Assembly (NCBI GenBank): GCA_009809945.1
Contig: WTPW01000016.1
Coordinates: forward strand, 159,650-223,649
Length of the DNA stretch: 64,000 nt
Direction: 5' to 3'
Source: Gigaspora margarita
Taxonomy: Eukaryota; Glomeromycota; Glomeromycetes; Diversisporales; Gigasporaceae
A program made the translations under genes and the position numbers. Below, one piece after another: positions 1 through 10,363 of the stretch; within the stretch, counting starts at the first letter, position 1, and every line of letters starts with the position of its first letter. The notes beneath the pieces were generated by a model. The model searched no databases, had not been told where the DNA came from, and worked only from the letters and a program-made list of their open reading frames with translations.

Positions 1-735
1 AAAAAAAGGTTTCCGAATGCTGCATTTACCGCTGTAAATAAAAAAAGGAATATAAATCTTCCTTTTGGAGCAAGTGTTGATTTATTAAAAACACTATCAA
101 TTGAGGATGCTATGAATAATTTCCAAAAAACTATGGATAGTTCATCAATAACTCTTGATGATTTAAAAAGTCAAATTAATAATATAACATCTTCAATTAA
201 TACAGAATTCAAAAATAGTATTGCTTCTAATCTTGATGGAAGAGACATGTTAGTCTTGGATAATTTTCTTACACCCCAGATAGGTACTACTGAAGATAAT
301 GGAAGATCTATAATGGCTAAAGTTACAAATGAATATATTACAGCAAAAATAATAAGTATAGTTATGAATGCATATGGAGCTGTCATATGTTCGAATAGTG
401 ATGTTCAACAACAATATAGTGAATATTTGTGCAATTGTAATGCACCTATTGGTAATGGTAGTTGTATATTTGCTGGTGGATTTGGTCCTAATAATGATGG
501 AAGTTATGACGAATATAGACATGAACAAATAGATTTAATTCATCAATGGAGAGATGTGTCAGATATTTGCCATAATGTCAATGGTTGGGGATTTAATTAT
601 GATACATGTGAAGGTTATAAAAGACATGGAAAACCCCCTTCAAGTGGTAAAGGAGGATTTAAATGTACTACTGGTGTTGGTGGAAATAAAAGATCTACAA
701 GATATCTAAGTTGTAGTGCAACCGATAACCCTTAA
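1..735 (+). CDS. 3' part of a cysteine-rich protein gene, function unknown
   Basis: The reading frame is open from the first base of the window to a TAA at 733-735, giving 244 visible residues; the true start lies to the left. An ATG at 112 is only an internal methionine. I do not recognise the family. The first ~110 residues are polar and probably helical (DDLKSQINNITSSINTEF). The last ~110 residues hold eight cysteines (in VICSNSD, YLCNCN, GSCIF, DICHN, DTCEG, FKCTT and YLSCS), with many Gly, Asn and aromatic residues. An even cysteine number spread this way suggests a disulfide-bonded extracellular or lumenal domain, which is inference. No membrane segment is visible near the C-terminus. 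Codon use is AT-rich but the frame is clean over 735 nt, unlike anything else in the window. It could be a last exon or a single-exon gene. Confidence 0.8.
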   Translation, partial: KKRFPNAAFTAVNKKRNINLPFGASVDLLKTLSIEDAMNNFQKTMDSSSITLDDLKSQINNITSSINTEFKNSIASNLDGRDMLVLDNFLTPQIGTTEDNGRSIMAKVTNEYITAKIISIVMNAYGAVICSNSDVQQQYSEYLCNCNAPIGNGSCIFAGGFGPNNDGSYDEYRHEQIDLIHQWRDVSDICHNVNGWGFNYDTCEGYKRHGKPPSSGKGGFKCTTGVGGNKRSTRYLSCSATDNP

Positions 736-1327
736 TGTTATCCATATATTATAATTATAATAATTACCATATTCTTATTAATATCAGATATATATGACTT
801 TATTATATTTTAAATTTAGCATATATATAAATTATTTATACAACATTTAATTGATATAACTAGAATATAATTATGTGCCCAATTTTATTTAATTACTTGA
901 TTTTGTACACCCCCTAGACAAAAGTCACCAGTTCGATCTTTTTTTTTTTTAATAATAGAATATAAAAATATTAATTTTTGATTTTGATTTTATTATCGAT
1001 AATTTTTTTTAGCTTATATCCTATTATTAATCCTCTATCTCTGATTATTGCCTTTTAAAATTAAGTTTGGTCATGTGCATACTTACTTATTGGTTTCATC
1101 TTGTTCGTGACCTTCCAAATTTCCTTTTGACTAAAACAGAAAAAATTTTCGAATCTTACTTTCCTAAAAAATTTTTAATGAATTCAAGCCATATTTATTC
1201 GATTTTTTAAGTTCGTCAACTTTTAATTCCATAGTTACATGTATCATTATTATTTAAACCTTATTTTGAATTTATTTACATATGTACTGAAAATACATGA
1301 TCTTTATTAATAAATTGTATTATACGA
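736..1327. other. AT-rich intergenic DNA, 3' of the partial gene
   Basis: No open frame or repeat boundary was recognised here. The first ~100 bases probably contain the 3' untranslated region of the gene ending at 735. I see no clear AATAAA signal. Confidence 0.5.
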
Positions 1328-1476
1328 CAGGGTGAAACCTGAGTTGTGAAATAATGAATCTGCTATGATCATCACATGAGGGTGAAATCTGCTTTTATAT
1401 AATAAAAACATATTAAAACGCAGATTTCATCCTAACCCAATCTACAAAGCGGATTACAACTCAGGTTTCATCCTGT
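1328..1476. mobile_element. nested foldback MITE
   Basis: The outer arms are cagggtgaaacctgagttgt at 1328 and its near-complement ending at 1476. A second pair nests inside, gagggtgaaatctgc at 1378 against gcagatttcatcct at 1420. The element is non-coding and ~149 bp. Arms that themselves contain the same GGGTGAAAYCTG word suggest a foldback that grew by internal duplication. No target duplication was identified. Confidence 0.6.
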
Positions 1477-1584
1477 TCTATTATCATTATTATTATGGAC
1501 AGGACTGATAAATTATTTAGAAAATTAATAGCATAATTCAGAAATATGAATGCAATCATTTCTATTTTCAAATAGTTCATTATT

Positions 1585-1868
1585 ATGCTAATAAATACAG
1601 CGATTAAAAACCAATTAGGGAGGCAAATTCCAACAAAAAATTTACATACTTGTTTAGCTCAAAATAGTTTGTTGATATCAGATAATCAAACAGCAAATGG
1701 AATTTGGAAAATCAACATTTATGATTTTACGAGCATTGCACTATCTTGTTATAGGTAATGGCAAGTGGATTTTTAGAATCAGGATTTTATTCTATATTGA
1801 ATGGTATAACGAAATCAAGTCAGCAATTAAGCAATGACTATATACGTACGTACGTACTGTACGTATGA
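1585..1868 (+). CDS. two short overlapping ORFs, possible coding remnant
   Basis: An ORF of 57 codons runs from ATG 1585 to TAA 1756-1758. A second of 36 codons begins at ATG 1758, overlapping the stop by one base, and ends at TGA 1866-1868. The peptides (for example SDNQTANGIWKINIYDF, then MASGFLESGFYSILNGI) look less low-complexity than translated noise nearby. No family is recognised. A GTAATG at the junction could also be an intron donor. This could equally be chance in AT-rich DNA. Confidence 0.2.
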
Positions 1869-1908
1869 GAAAATAAATTACAGAGTCAGGTATCGCACCT
1901 TGAAAGTA

Positions 1909-2000
1909 CCAGGAACAGAGTTTTCTGTAAGTAAAAACGGAGAGCATGGTTTACCAAAATGTTCAAGGATGTTCATCCACAAAATCTTGCATTTGGTTGG
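1909..2000 (+). repeat. CCAGGAAC-family end fragment
   Basis: The TA-flanked sequence CCAGGAACAGAG matches the terminus of the family seen at 2815, 32860 and 57299. The word ATCCACAAAATCTTG near 1975 also recurs about 85-110 bases after the terminus in the copies at 32860 and 57299. Only the first ~90 bases are recognisable. Confidence 0.55.
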
Positions 2001-2321
2001 TTGCCACAGTTGGCTATGATTTCTAAATATATAAACTCAGATAATTTCAGGTTTGCTTTTAATTGAAGAAGCCATTTAAAGTGTTATCATTGTGGGTAAA
2101 TTTTAGTTACTTAGCCGCTTGTGTGCTAACATTTTTGCATTTAATGATTGGTGATATGAAAAGTTTGACCAGCGTAAGCATAGCCAATGTGTGATTATGT
2201 CACGTTTTGTGCAATCATTTGTTAATTAGTGATTGACATTTATATTTGCATTAATGTGTATTATACCACGATTACATTAACGTAGTGAAAAGTTTATTAT
2301 ACCATTCTTCTAGTTCCGGTT

Positions 2322-2665
2322 CAGCTCACTTCACCGACGCTCGTTTCGTAGAAATAACATTTCACTGACAACAATTCACCGACATGTTATTTCACCAACA
2401 TTTATTTTCCATTTCACTGACAGTTTATTTCACCGAAACTTATTTCATTGACAAATAATTCTGGTCATTGTCGTTAGGGTCAGGTTAGAATTAGAGTTAA
2501 GGTTAGTAGAATTTTATAAAAAAAATTTGTCTATAAAATGAGCTTCTGTGAAATAAATTGTCAGTGAAAAATAAACTTGTCTGCGAAATAAGTGTCGGTG
2601 AAATAAACATGTCGGTGAATTTTTGTGGGTGAAATATTATATCTACAAAATGAGCATCAGTGAAG
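2322..2665. mobile_element. foldback element of TTTCACCGACA-type subrepeats
   Basis: The left arm is a run of degenerate ~20-base words of the type TTTCACCGACA. From 2535 to 2665 the complementary words (TGTCGGTGAAAT) occur in mirror order. The centre, about 2465-2510, has TTAGGGTCAGGTTAG-type telomere-like sequence. No coding capacity is present. The structure is a non-autonomous foldback transposon of ~345 bp. Confidence 0.65.
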
Positions 2666-2814
2666 TGATACGTATCCTCTAGTTCAATCAGTATTTTGTT
2701 TATAATAATAAAGCAATAAAGATTTTCATTTAATTTATTATTGATTTAATAGATGACGGTGCAGAATAATGTTAAAAGTGTTTATTTTACTATTTATGTC
2801 ACGTCATAGTTATA

Positions 2815-3355
2815 CCAGGAACAGAGTGATGAAATCACGTAGTGTAACCGCAAAATCTTGTTTGATTGGTCCGCATGACTTATTCGTCAAATTTTGGTTA
2901 TTTTTCACGGAAAAGTCTCCGGACACCTACCGGACACCTACCAAATCACGTGCCCCTATAGTTAGAAGGTTATGTAGGACCTGATTTGGTAAATGTTCAC
3001 GTGAATTGGTAGGTGTCAGGAGACTTTCCCATTTTTCACACATGGATTCGTCACACTATTATTTTTTACGTGTAAATTCATCATACTTTCTGTATATATA
3101 ATATGTATAAATCAACAAATATAATATTAAAATACAAAGGACTGCAAACATGTGCATTATCAAAAGTTACAATAACTAAACGATATTAAAATTAATAATT
3201 TTAGACACAAAAATTGGTAACCCGATGCCAATTAATTTGTCTATTTTACCTGATATTTGGATTTTTATTGGGTTTATGAAATGATCATCAGCGATCAATT
3301 TTTTGCATAGTGATCGCTAAAAGTACAGATATTGTGCATCGTGATGGAATATTAG
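2815..3355 (+). mobile_element. CCAGGAAC-family dispersed repeat, copy 1
   Basis: This copy starts TA|CCAGGAACAGAGTGATG and aligns by eye over its length with the repeats at 32860-33365 and 57299-57725. Shared landmarks are GCAAAATCTTG, GATTGGTCCGCATGACTTAT, GACACAAAAATTGGTAACCC and a tail around GATATTTGG. It is interrupted by a 122-bp MITE at 2909-3030. The far end of the full element is uncertain; inverted copies of the terminus occur at 7051 and 8042. Confidence 0.6.
2909..3030. mobile_element. 122-bp MITE with 9-bp target duplication (Mutator-like)
   Basis: The ends are GGAAAAGTCTCCGGACACC and the complement of GGGAAAGTCTCCTGACACC. The element is flanked by the perfect 9-bp direct repeat ATTTTTCAC at 2900-2908 and 3031-3039. 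It lies inside a CCAGGAAC-family copy, whose sister copy at 32860 lacks it at this point. A 9-bp duplication is the hallmark of Mutator-like elements. There is no coding capacity. Confidence 0.75.
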
Positions 3356-3857
3356 TATATTTAGAATAGAAATGCGATCCGGTTTTCATATTTAAAATTT
3401 AAGGATACAGTATCCATTTTTCATAATAATTTTATTAAAAAACTAGGGTGCTAGAAATTGAACCAGGTAATATAATAGCACTAAAATCAATATAACTTAA
3501 GTTTCAAATTTTCATTTTCCCAAAAGGCATATACCAACAAAGTTAACTGGCGTTAGCTATAATGCCAGCCGGTATTATGTTCCTTCGGGCAAATGGCTTT
3601 CGAAATGTTGTACAGTAATCATTACGATAATGCAAACACAAAGCTAAATGATTTTAACTACATACTAAGAGTCACCACATATCTGTAAGTTTCTTAATTA
3701 AATTTTTTACAGTAAACTAGATACTGGACCTGTCGTTAAATGACGGGTTTTGTTATTATTACTTTGCAATAATAATTTTCTATTCTCAATTTCCTATTAA
3801 ACTATTGTTACATATTATACAATTATTAAAATTTATTCTAATACAAATATATTGCGT

Positions 3858-3997
3858 ATTAAATTGCGTCAGATTGAATCTGACACACGTCAGATGATGA
3901 TTGGCAACAACTGGCCTAAACTAACTCCTAACTTTACCGTAATTTTACCTAACCCTAATCTAATTTAGGTCAGGTCTCATCTGACGCATGACATATT
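3858..3997. repeat. small inverted repeat with telomere-like centre
   Basis: ATTGCGTCAGATT-type sequence on the left faces ATCTGACGCATGAC on the right, with CCTAACCCTAATC between. It is probably a short foldback element. The arms are imperfect and the boundaries approximate. Confidence 0.4.
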
Positions 3998-4149
3998 AAT
4001 TCATATAACAAATTTTTTCATGTTTTATTATGAATTTCTTAATACAACTTTCTCGCTAGTGAAACCTTTGATCAAAAATTAAAATTACTTATTTATCAAA
4101 GGAAAAAGCATTCTTTAATGTATCGAAATAAATAATGATTGTTAATTAA

Positions 4150-4530
4150 TTTTTTTTCGGTTTTTTATTATTTATTTATTTTTTTATTTTTTTAAATTAT
4201 TTTTTTTTTTAGTTCGTTTTAATTTTATTTTTAATTACTTTTTTTTAAATTTTTTATTCGTTTTTATTGTGTCTTTTTTTTAAATTATTTTTTATTTTTT
4301 TATTCGTTTTTTTTATATTTTTTTTAAATTATTTTATTTTTTTTAATTCGTTATAATTTTATTTTAAATTATTTTATTTTTATTTTTTAATCCGTTTTAA
4401 TTTTTTATTTATTTTTTTATTTTTTTTTAAATTTTTATTTTTTTAATCCGGTTTAATTTTATTTTTTAAATTATTTTTTTTCGTTATTTTTTTAGATCAT
4501 CTTTTATTTATTTAAATTTAAATTATTTTT
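4150..4530. repeat. T-rich degenerate tandem array, ~45-bp unit
   Basis: About seven units share the order TAAATTATTTT, a T-tract, then ATTCGTTTTAATTTTATTT, with TTCG or TCCG recurring every 40-60 bases. The array is strongly strand-asymmetric, with T on the plus strand. No coding potential is present. Confidence 0.65.
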
Positions 4531-4543
4531 TATTTTATATTTG

Positions 4544-4659
4544 CCGTATAACCGCGAAATAATGCATAGAGAGTTATTTCGAATTTCGACCTGAATTAAG
4601 CTTAATTTAGGCCAATATTTGAACCACGCCCCATCGCGTTATTTCATGATTATACAGTG
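4544..4659. mobile_element. GTATAnnC-GAAATAATGC family MITE, copy 1
   Basis: The left end CCGTATAACCGCGAAATAA faces the complement of CTGTATAATCATGAAATAA on the right. It is related to the elements at 22972-23345 and 44236-44500 by the shared terminal layout CNGTATANAC...GAAATAAYGC. It is short (~116 bp) and non-coding. Confidence 0.5.
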
Positions 4660-5257
4660 TTTTTATTATCTTTAATTTTTACTTCTTTTATATGTTCATT
4701 TTACTTGAGGACATAAAATGGGATGGGTGGTGATGTTAACCAAAAATTAATTTTAAACTTCTATACCCTTACTATTAAAATTTTGAAAAGTAACCTTGAG
4801 TTGTGGTTTCTAAATTTCTGTAACTTCATTTTTTACTTATAGACACATCACGAGATTACCCGATAGTCATTAACCAATCAATCCCGGATCAGTCCGAAAA
4901 TAGGCAATTTGGCCAGTCACGGGTTTTGAGAAAACTATTTTGTTACACAAAATCAAAACAATCTAAAAATAACTCATTCATGATTTACAAACCTGTTTAA
5001 TAGAATTATTAGATCTGCAGATCCATATAACACTCGTATTACTAACGGTAAATCTTGGTAAATCTATTTTTAGATTATAGCATCAAAAGCTTTTAACCGT
5101 TGTATTGCAAAAATTTATTAAGTGATCAGGCTTTCATTATTAAGTAAAAAAGATTGGGCCTTAAATTTTACACCTGATCAATCAAACAGGTTAATTTTCA
5201 AAAAATTGTCAAATTGTCTGGTTTCTACTTTTGAGGGCCCATATATCAATTATTATA
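4660..5257. other. AT-rich DNA without recognised features
   Basis: No open frame or clear repeat structure was found. It separates the 4544 MITE from the 5258 element. Confidence 0.4.
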
Positions 5258-5592
5258 AAACGCACATATGATGTTTTACCACCATAGGTAAATTAGATTT
5301 GCAAATCCGTGTAACAAAAACAAAAAGAATAAATTTACAAAACAAAAAATAAATTTTAATTACTTTAGGGTTAGGGTGAGGCCTGGGATTTTTATCTGGA
5401 CATTAGTACATACAAAATTTTGTAAGGATTTTTTTTATTAGAGCCCCAAAGGTGGTTTCATAAGCAAAATTTTGTGATATGAATGTTTTTTTTTTAAAAA
5501 AATAAAAAGTTTATGTTACACCTGATCTTAAATTTTGATTGGCTATTCTAATAGTTTTGTATAACATGGTGTAAAACACCATAGGTGCGTTT
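5258..5592 (+). mobile_element. TA-flanked AAAYGCAC MITE, copy 1 (reference copy)
   Basis: TA|AAACGCAC on the left and GTGCGTTT|TA on the right give ~30-bp terminal inverted repeats that continue into TATGRTGTTTTAC. Landmarks inside are TTTAGGGTTAGGGTGAGGCC near 5363, AGAGCCCCAAAGGTGG near 5442 and TGTTACACCTGATCTTAAAT near 5513. Other copies are at 48229-48570 (reverse orientation) and 56668-56964, with weaker relatives at 49030-49275 and 55917-56170. TA flanks suggest Tc1/mariner-type mobilisation. It is non-coding. Confidence 0.75.
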
Positions 5593-5619
5593 TAGTAAAA
5601 CTCATAATATATTAGATTA

Positions 5620-6360
5620 CGATAGACATTAAGATAATGCAAATACAAACTAACATACTGTTTGTACCGTCAGTAAATTATGACAGACACCTCATCGCAA
5701 TAGCGAGTCAGTTTTTAAATGAATTTTTTATGATAAACATCAAACAATAATGCTAATATAAACCAACATGACTTTAACTATTGTACTTTTTGTCAACGAT
5801 ATAATTTGCTAGTTTTTAAATAAATGTTTACAGTAAACTATTCTAGACATCAATGATAAATGCCAGTACAAACTAATACAGTATATTTTAATTATTACTG
5901 TATCACCACTAGGGATGGGTACAGTTACGGTTACCATTTGTGACCAGCTATAGCCGTAACCGATTCTAGTCGGTCAGAGGGGCTTAGCTGACCGAATTAT
6001 AGCCGATGCCAGATTTCGAAACAGATTAGCCCAATAAGCGGAAGATCCCGTAAATACTATACGTGATCAGCTGTACACAAAATATGATTCTTTGTGTAAC
6101 CGATCCTTATTTAAACCAATTATGATGATCTAATCGCCATTAGAATCAGAAAAATTGGCTCTACGTATAGTAAAATAATTGATCGACTATAGTCGGCTAT
6201 TAGCCGGTATGACCGACCGCACTTGGCCGGTTTATGCCTATAGTCGATAATAACCGACAGAAACTGACTGTAACTGACTGAACCCATCCCTAGACCCCAC
6301 AAGTCTGTAAGATTTTTAATTGAATTTTTTACAGAAATATTTTTCATTTTACGCATTTTA
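5620..6360. repeat. degenerate ~100-bp tandem repeat, interrupted by a hAT-like MITE
   Basis: Words such as ATAATGCAAATACAAACTAA and TTTTTACAGTAAACTA recur at intervals of about 100 bases between 5620 and 5900. They resume after the insertion at 6294-6360, and a further unit lies at 3625-3725. They resemble, in reverse complement, the monomers of the 16325-19345 satellite (AATTCTAATACAAACTAA, TTTTTTACAGTAA). It is probably an old outlier of that satellite family. Confidence 0.45.
5910..6292. mobile_element. hAT-like MITE inserted in tandem repeat
   Basis: The ends are TAGGGATGGGTACAGT and the complement of TAGGGATGGGTTCAGT. The flanks ATCACCAC and GACCCCAC match at five of eight positions, consistent with a decayed 8-bp duplication. 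Inside are many GTCGGTTATAGC-like words in both orientations. At 383 bp it is non-coding. TAGGGATGGG ends are typical of hAT elements. Confidence 0.6.
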
Positions 6361-6391
6361 CGCACGTACGTACTGTACAATATGTGCATAT

Positions 6392-6513
6392 CAGGGATGG
6401 CATGTCACTATGTCCAATTGGTTTCAATTATTTTTGGACATATGTCCATTTTCATTTGGACATATGTTCAAAAAAAAATGAATCTAATTGGATATAGTGA
6501 CATGCCATCCTAG
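6392..6513. mobile_element. 122-bp hAT MITE with perfect 8-bp target duplication
   Basis: The ends are CAGGGATGGCATGTCAC and the complement of CTAGGATGGCATGTCAC. The perfect direct repeat GTGCATAT lies at 6384-6391 and 6514-6521. Almost the whole element is a hairpin around repeated GGACATATG words. It is non-coding. Confidence 0.8.
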
Positions 6514-6521
6514 GTGCATAT

Positions 6522-7717
6522 AGCTTATAATTTTAATATTATAACTAAACCTATTATAACCAATAAACAAGAAATTTCCTGTTCATAGTTTTAGCGCAAC
6601 TACAATGCGCAGCTACTTTATTAGGCCAACAATTTTATGCGTAACATTGATATACTATGTAAATATATATGGTATCATATAAAAATTTAATATAAAAGAT
6701 TTTCGTGTAACCTAGTTGATTGCTTGCTTGGAAAGCATGAGTGTTTATATGAATTTAACCTTTTAAAAGTATGTGTTCGTGAATATTTGATATGTATTAG
6801 AAATACAGAAATAAAAATCGGATCTTGTATTCTAATATCAGCAATTAAACGACAATTACAGAATAAGATAAGATTAACAATTTTATGCGACACAAAATAC
6901 AGGAGCAAGTGTTACATCGCATGTGAAGATGTAACATGCGAAGTTTCTATATGTATTCACATCCTTGTTTCACCATATGCATTTATCTAATAAGATGTAA
7001 GATTTTGCCATTTAAATTGTAGTATAATCCTCAATATTACTCCGTTCTTGGTATGAAACTTTCATACTAAATATGGAATATCTTAATTGTATCAGCATTT
7101 ATCACGAGTATAATATGTACCATTAAAATTGTTATTGGAGAAAAATTCCGGAACAACCCAGGTATACTCCAGTTTAAAGACAGAGTGTGTTGAGATCTTA
7201 AGAAATATATAATAACCGGAGCTAAGTTATTACATAAAACCCAGGTTATTCCATATATGGATTGACCTAGAGCAATTCTAGGTTGCTCCATACGGATTAT
7301 CTTGTGGGAAATTAAAACTAGTGCATCTACAATTTCTCAAGTATTTGATTTAATAGTTAAATTGTATGACATAATTCTGCAATACACAAAATTTATATTA
7401 TAGGTTTATCTAGTACGAAATATAGGTCTAATAATTAACAGATAATCTAGATAGTTATCCGGATAATGGAATTATGAACAGATATAGGTAATAAATAATG
7501 ATTTCTTTCAACAGATAATTATCTTTAGATAAACAGATTATCTATATCTGAACACTACTATACATTAGACCAAATTACTTTATTTTAATAAATATATTTA
7601 TTAAAATTATTAAACCGATTTTAATTACTGTAATTTTATAAAAAAAATAATCATAAATCTAAGAAAATTTAATTAAGCAGTTTTTGAGCATTTTAAGCAA
7701 TTTAACTTCACTAAATA
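6522..7717. other. AT-rich DNA with short repeats
   Basis: About 60 bases at 6650-6710 (with GGTATCATATAAAAATTTA) recur at 40645-40715. An inverted CCAGGAAC-family terminus ends at 7051. Between 7413 and 7560, several ACAGATAATCT and AGATTATCTATATCTG words face each other and may be another degenerate foldback element. No coding region was recognised. Confidence 0.4.
7010..7051 (-). repeat. CCAGGAAC-family terminus, inverted
   Basis: Read on the minus strand this begins TA|CCAAGAACGGAGTAATATT. About 30 bases further on it has GGCAAAATCTTAC, as in the family copies on the plus strand. It could be the right end of the element that begins at 2815, which is inference. Confidence 0.45.
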
Positions 7718-7994
7718 TAAGGGGTTTTAAAGCGGAGTAGAATCACGTGCCAATTGGCCAATCAAATTATCGAATTTTGATGATCTTCGGCGAAGCAGAA
7801 GCGAAAACCTTGAAAAATACAAAAAATGGCAGTCTAAACCTACCTTGGTGTTTTAATTAAAAATGTCGGGAAGGCAATTTTGCTTATATATTATAACCCA
7901 AAACCTCTCTAACCCGATCTTTAGATGACCCTAACCCTAAAGTTAATTCGATAAAATATATTATAAGAATCTACTCTGCTTTAGACGTCCCTTA
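7718..7994 (-). mobile_element. TTAAAGC-family MITE, copy 1
   Basis: The terminal words TAAGGGGTTTTAAAGCGGAG and the complement of TAAGGGACGTCTAAAGCAGAG face each other. Inside, GTCGGGAAGGCAATTTTGC, ACCTTGGTG and CCCTAACCCTAAAG match, in reverse orientation, the element at 53463-53757. It is non-coding, ~277 bp. Confidence 0.65.
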
Positions 7995-7999
7995 AATCT

Positions 8000-8042
8000 A
8001 ACCATAAACTATGTGAAATCTTCAATATCACTCCGTTCCTGG
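8000..8042 (-). repeat. CCAGGAAC-family terminus, inverted
   Basis: On the minus strand it reads TA|CCAGGAACGGAGTGATATT and then TTTCACATAGTTTATGG, matching the terminus at 2815. It abuts the MITE at 7718-7994. Confidence 0.5.
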
Positions 8043-8044
8043 TA

Positions 8045-8899
8045 ATCCGCATTTTCTATTGAATAGCAACCAGATATTCATTAATTGGCTAATTTAAATG
8101 ATAGATTAACAAACAATGAATGTTGAAAGCGGTATGTTTGGTTGCATAAACAGTTATTAATAATAACATGCTATACTTTCTCGAAGACAATAATTTAATA
8201 TCACTAGAATTTTGACAAGGAATGACCTGATGGACCTGATGGCTTTTTACGCATTTGATATAGATATGGAGGCTAATTTCGATCAGAAAAATTGTTCTAG
8301 CAAGAAAAGGTCAGCTCGGTCGATCTGTCCGGGCTTTTTTTAGATCGACACTGCCCATGATTTTTGCATCAACCTGTATTACTAGCTGAGAACATTCTTT
8401 AAAGTTCCAGAACTAAATCTAAACACAATCTAAGATTCGCGTCACTCATGACTCTTAGCTAACATCCATTTTCTTTTCACTGCTATATTAAGCTTTGCCT
8501 TTCATTGATTATTTTTAACATCATTTAGACATAAAATATTTATTCACTGCGACAACATTGCGATATTCTTTAACCTGTAATTAAGAAATACTATAGTGCC
8601 AAGAATGAAATGCATGGTTCTAAACAATTTATGTTTTTAATGAATGTACTTTTCACATTCAACTCATGATTATTTTACTATTAACCACCTTTCTTGGAAA
8701 TTTTGAGTCCTGCGATTTGTCATTTTTAATCTTCTTTTTAACAAGTTCCCAGATAAATATATATCCATATGTCACTCTTAATCATTTTTCTGATTTATAC
8801 TAACAATATAAATTTATTTTAATAAAGTAGAATATAACTAGCGTTAGACTTTATAGTGATACGATGAATTGCAATATAAAAGATGCTGCAAACCAGTTT
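8045..8899. other. unrecognised AT-rich DNA
   Basis: No gene or repeat family was recognised. A short direct duplication GACCTGATGGACCTGATGG lies near 8224, and a GC-richer patch at 8300-8350 has no open frame of note. Confidence 0.4.
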
Positions 8900-10042
8900 G
8901 TTAAGTGTAGTGTTTCAGGCGAAATTATATATTTCGCCCAGGCGAAATTTCCGAAATAAGGTGAAATATGTTTCCCCAAAGATCTGAAACCTGGTAATTC
9001 AAAAACTGGCAAAACTGGCAACGCGAAACTGAAACCTGGCGAAAGTTCTGAAATCTAATTTTAGAAATTTTATTGGAAAAATGGAATATGAGTTCAATTC
9101 GGAGGATGGTGTGGACAGATCCCACAAAATATTCACTTATCTGAAATAATATATATCAGTAACATGTGAATAGCGATAACGATAAATTATCATTTCCTTT
9201 ATTTGTTAAATTATTTTTGCAAATCCTAATGCTAATTCACTTTATTTAGTGATGGGGATGCGGGATCACGCCAGGGACCCGGAAAAGTTCATATATAAAT
9301 AGATATGAATATTTCGGAATTTTTGGGTCAAAAAGGTATAAAACGAAATTTTTAGTGTTAACCATGATCACATGATTTATATCAAGTTTGATTGGATAAA
9401 AATCATGTGATATTGCTTTCTGTGGATTGCATAATATCATCATCGTTATTAACTATATAAAACGTATTACTAATCCATTTTAATTATTCATATTGACCTA
9501 TATTAATCATCCAGCACATTTTTTATTTAAAAAAACTTTAGTATCGATCCACGTTTTATGAATTTATCTACTATTAGTCATAATATTAATTCATATCAAT
9601 GCAGTTCAGAATTTTTTGACCCATCTACAGAGTGGCTGAAATTGAGTTTAATAGTCTAGATGAATTTTGGTCTAAAATTCCATATCAACTAGGTTAACAG
9701 AAACTGTTATATGTCCAGAGCTGGATGTATGGTTATATGGTGATGCAATTGGGTAGATCATATAATACAAATCACATGGCTGAACTTTAGTCCGAGCTCT
9801 AGTATGGTCACAAACAAATCACAGAAAATGTAGGTCCTCTGCTCCACTACGGACAATTACCACTTTTAAATAGCTTCCAGTTTAGTGTAGAACATAGTTT
9901 TAGTATTTATAACAAAAAAATGACAGACAAAATTTAAGTGAGGAATCACTTCGATTTTTATTAATAATAATAATAAAACTATATTGGAATAAAACAGATT
10001 TTTTAACCAAATCGGAATGAATTTTTTGCAAATCAAAATGGA

Positions 10043-10082
10043 TTTTTCTGTGTCCCTGCCAGGGGGCAGGGACACAGAAAAA
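10043..10082. repeat. perfect 18-bp stem hairpin
   Basis: TTTTTCTGTGTCCCTGCC at 10043-10060 and its exact complement at 10065-10082 are separated by AGGG. A second short palindrome around ATTCATATATATA follows directly. Partial versions of the same TTTTTCTGTGTC word occur near 11300. Confidence 0.8.
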
Positions 10083-10363
10083 TTCATATATATATAGATA
10101 TGAATAAAATGGAATATTTGGTACAAAACGGTATAAAATGGAATTTTTGACAGCAACGAATTCTTGAGCAAAATTAAGAGCAGTGTATGTTTAATTTGGG
10201 CCAGGTAATATAATTAGGAATGTCAGCAAGTTTCAGAAAAGTTCAGAAGATATCCAGAAATATGAAATATGGGTGAGTTAGTCAGGAGGTTGCAGAGTTA
10301 TAGAGAGTGAGATTTCTATCTAGAACATGTGCACTTATAGAAAGATCTAATTATAACGCATGA

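Noticed and set aside
171-528. Minus-strand open frames of 71 and 92 codons
   Set aside because: They are shadows of the clean plus-strand gene 1-735.
2769-2984. 71-codon open frame
   Set aside because: It crosses the border of a dispersed repeat and of the 122-bp MITE within it.
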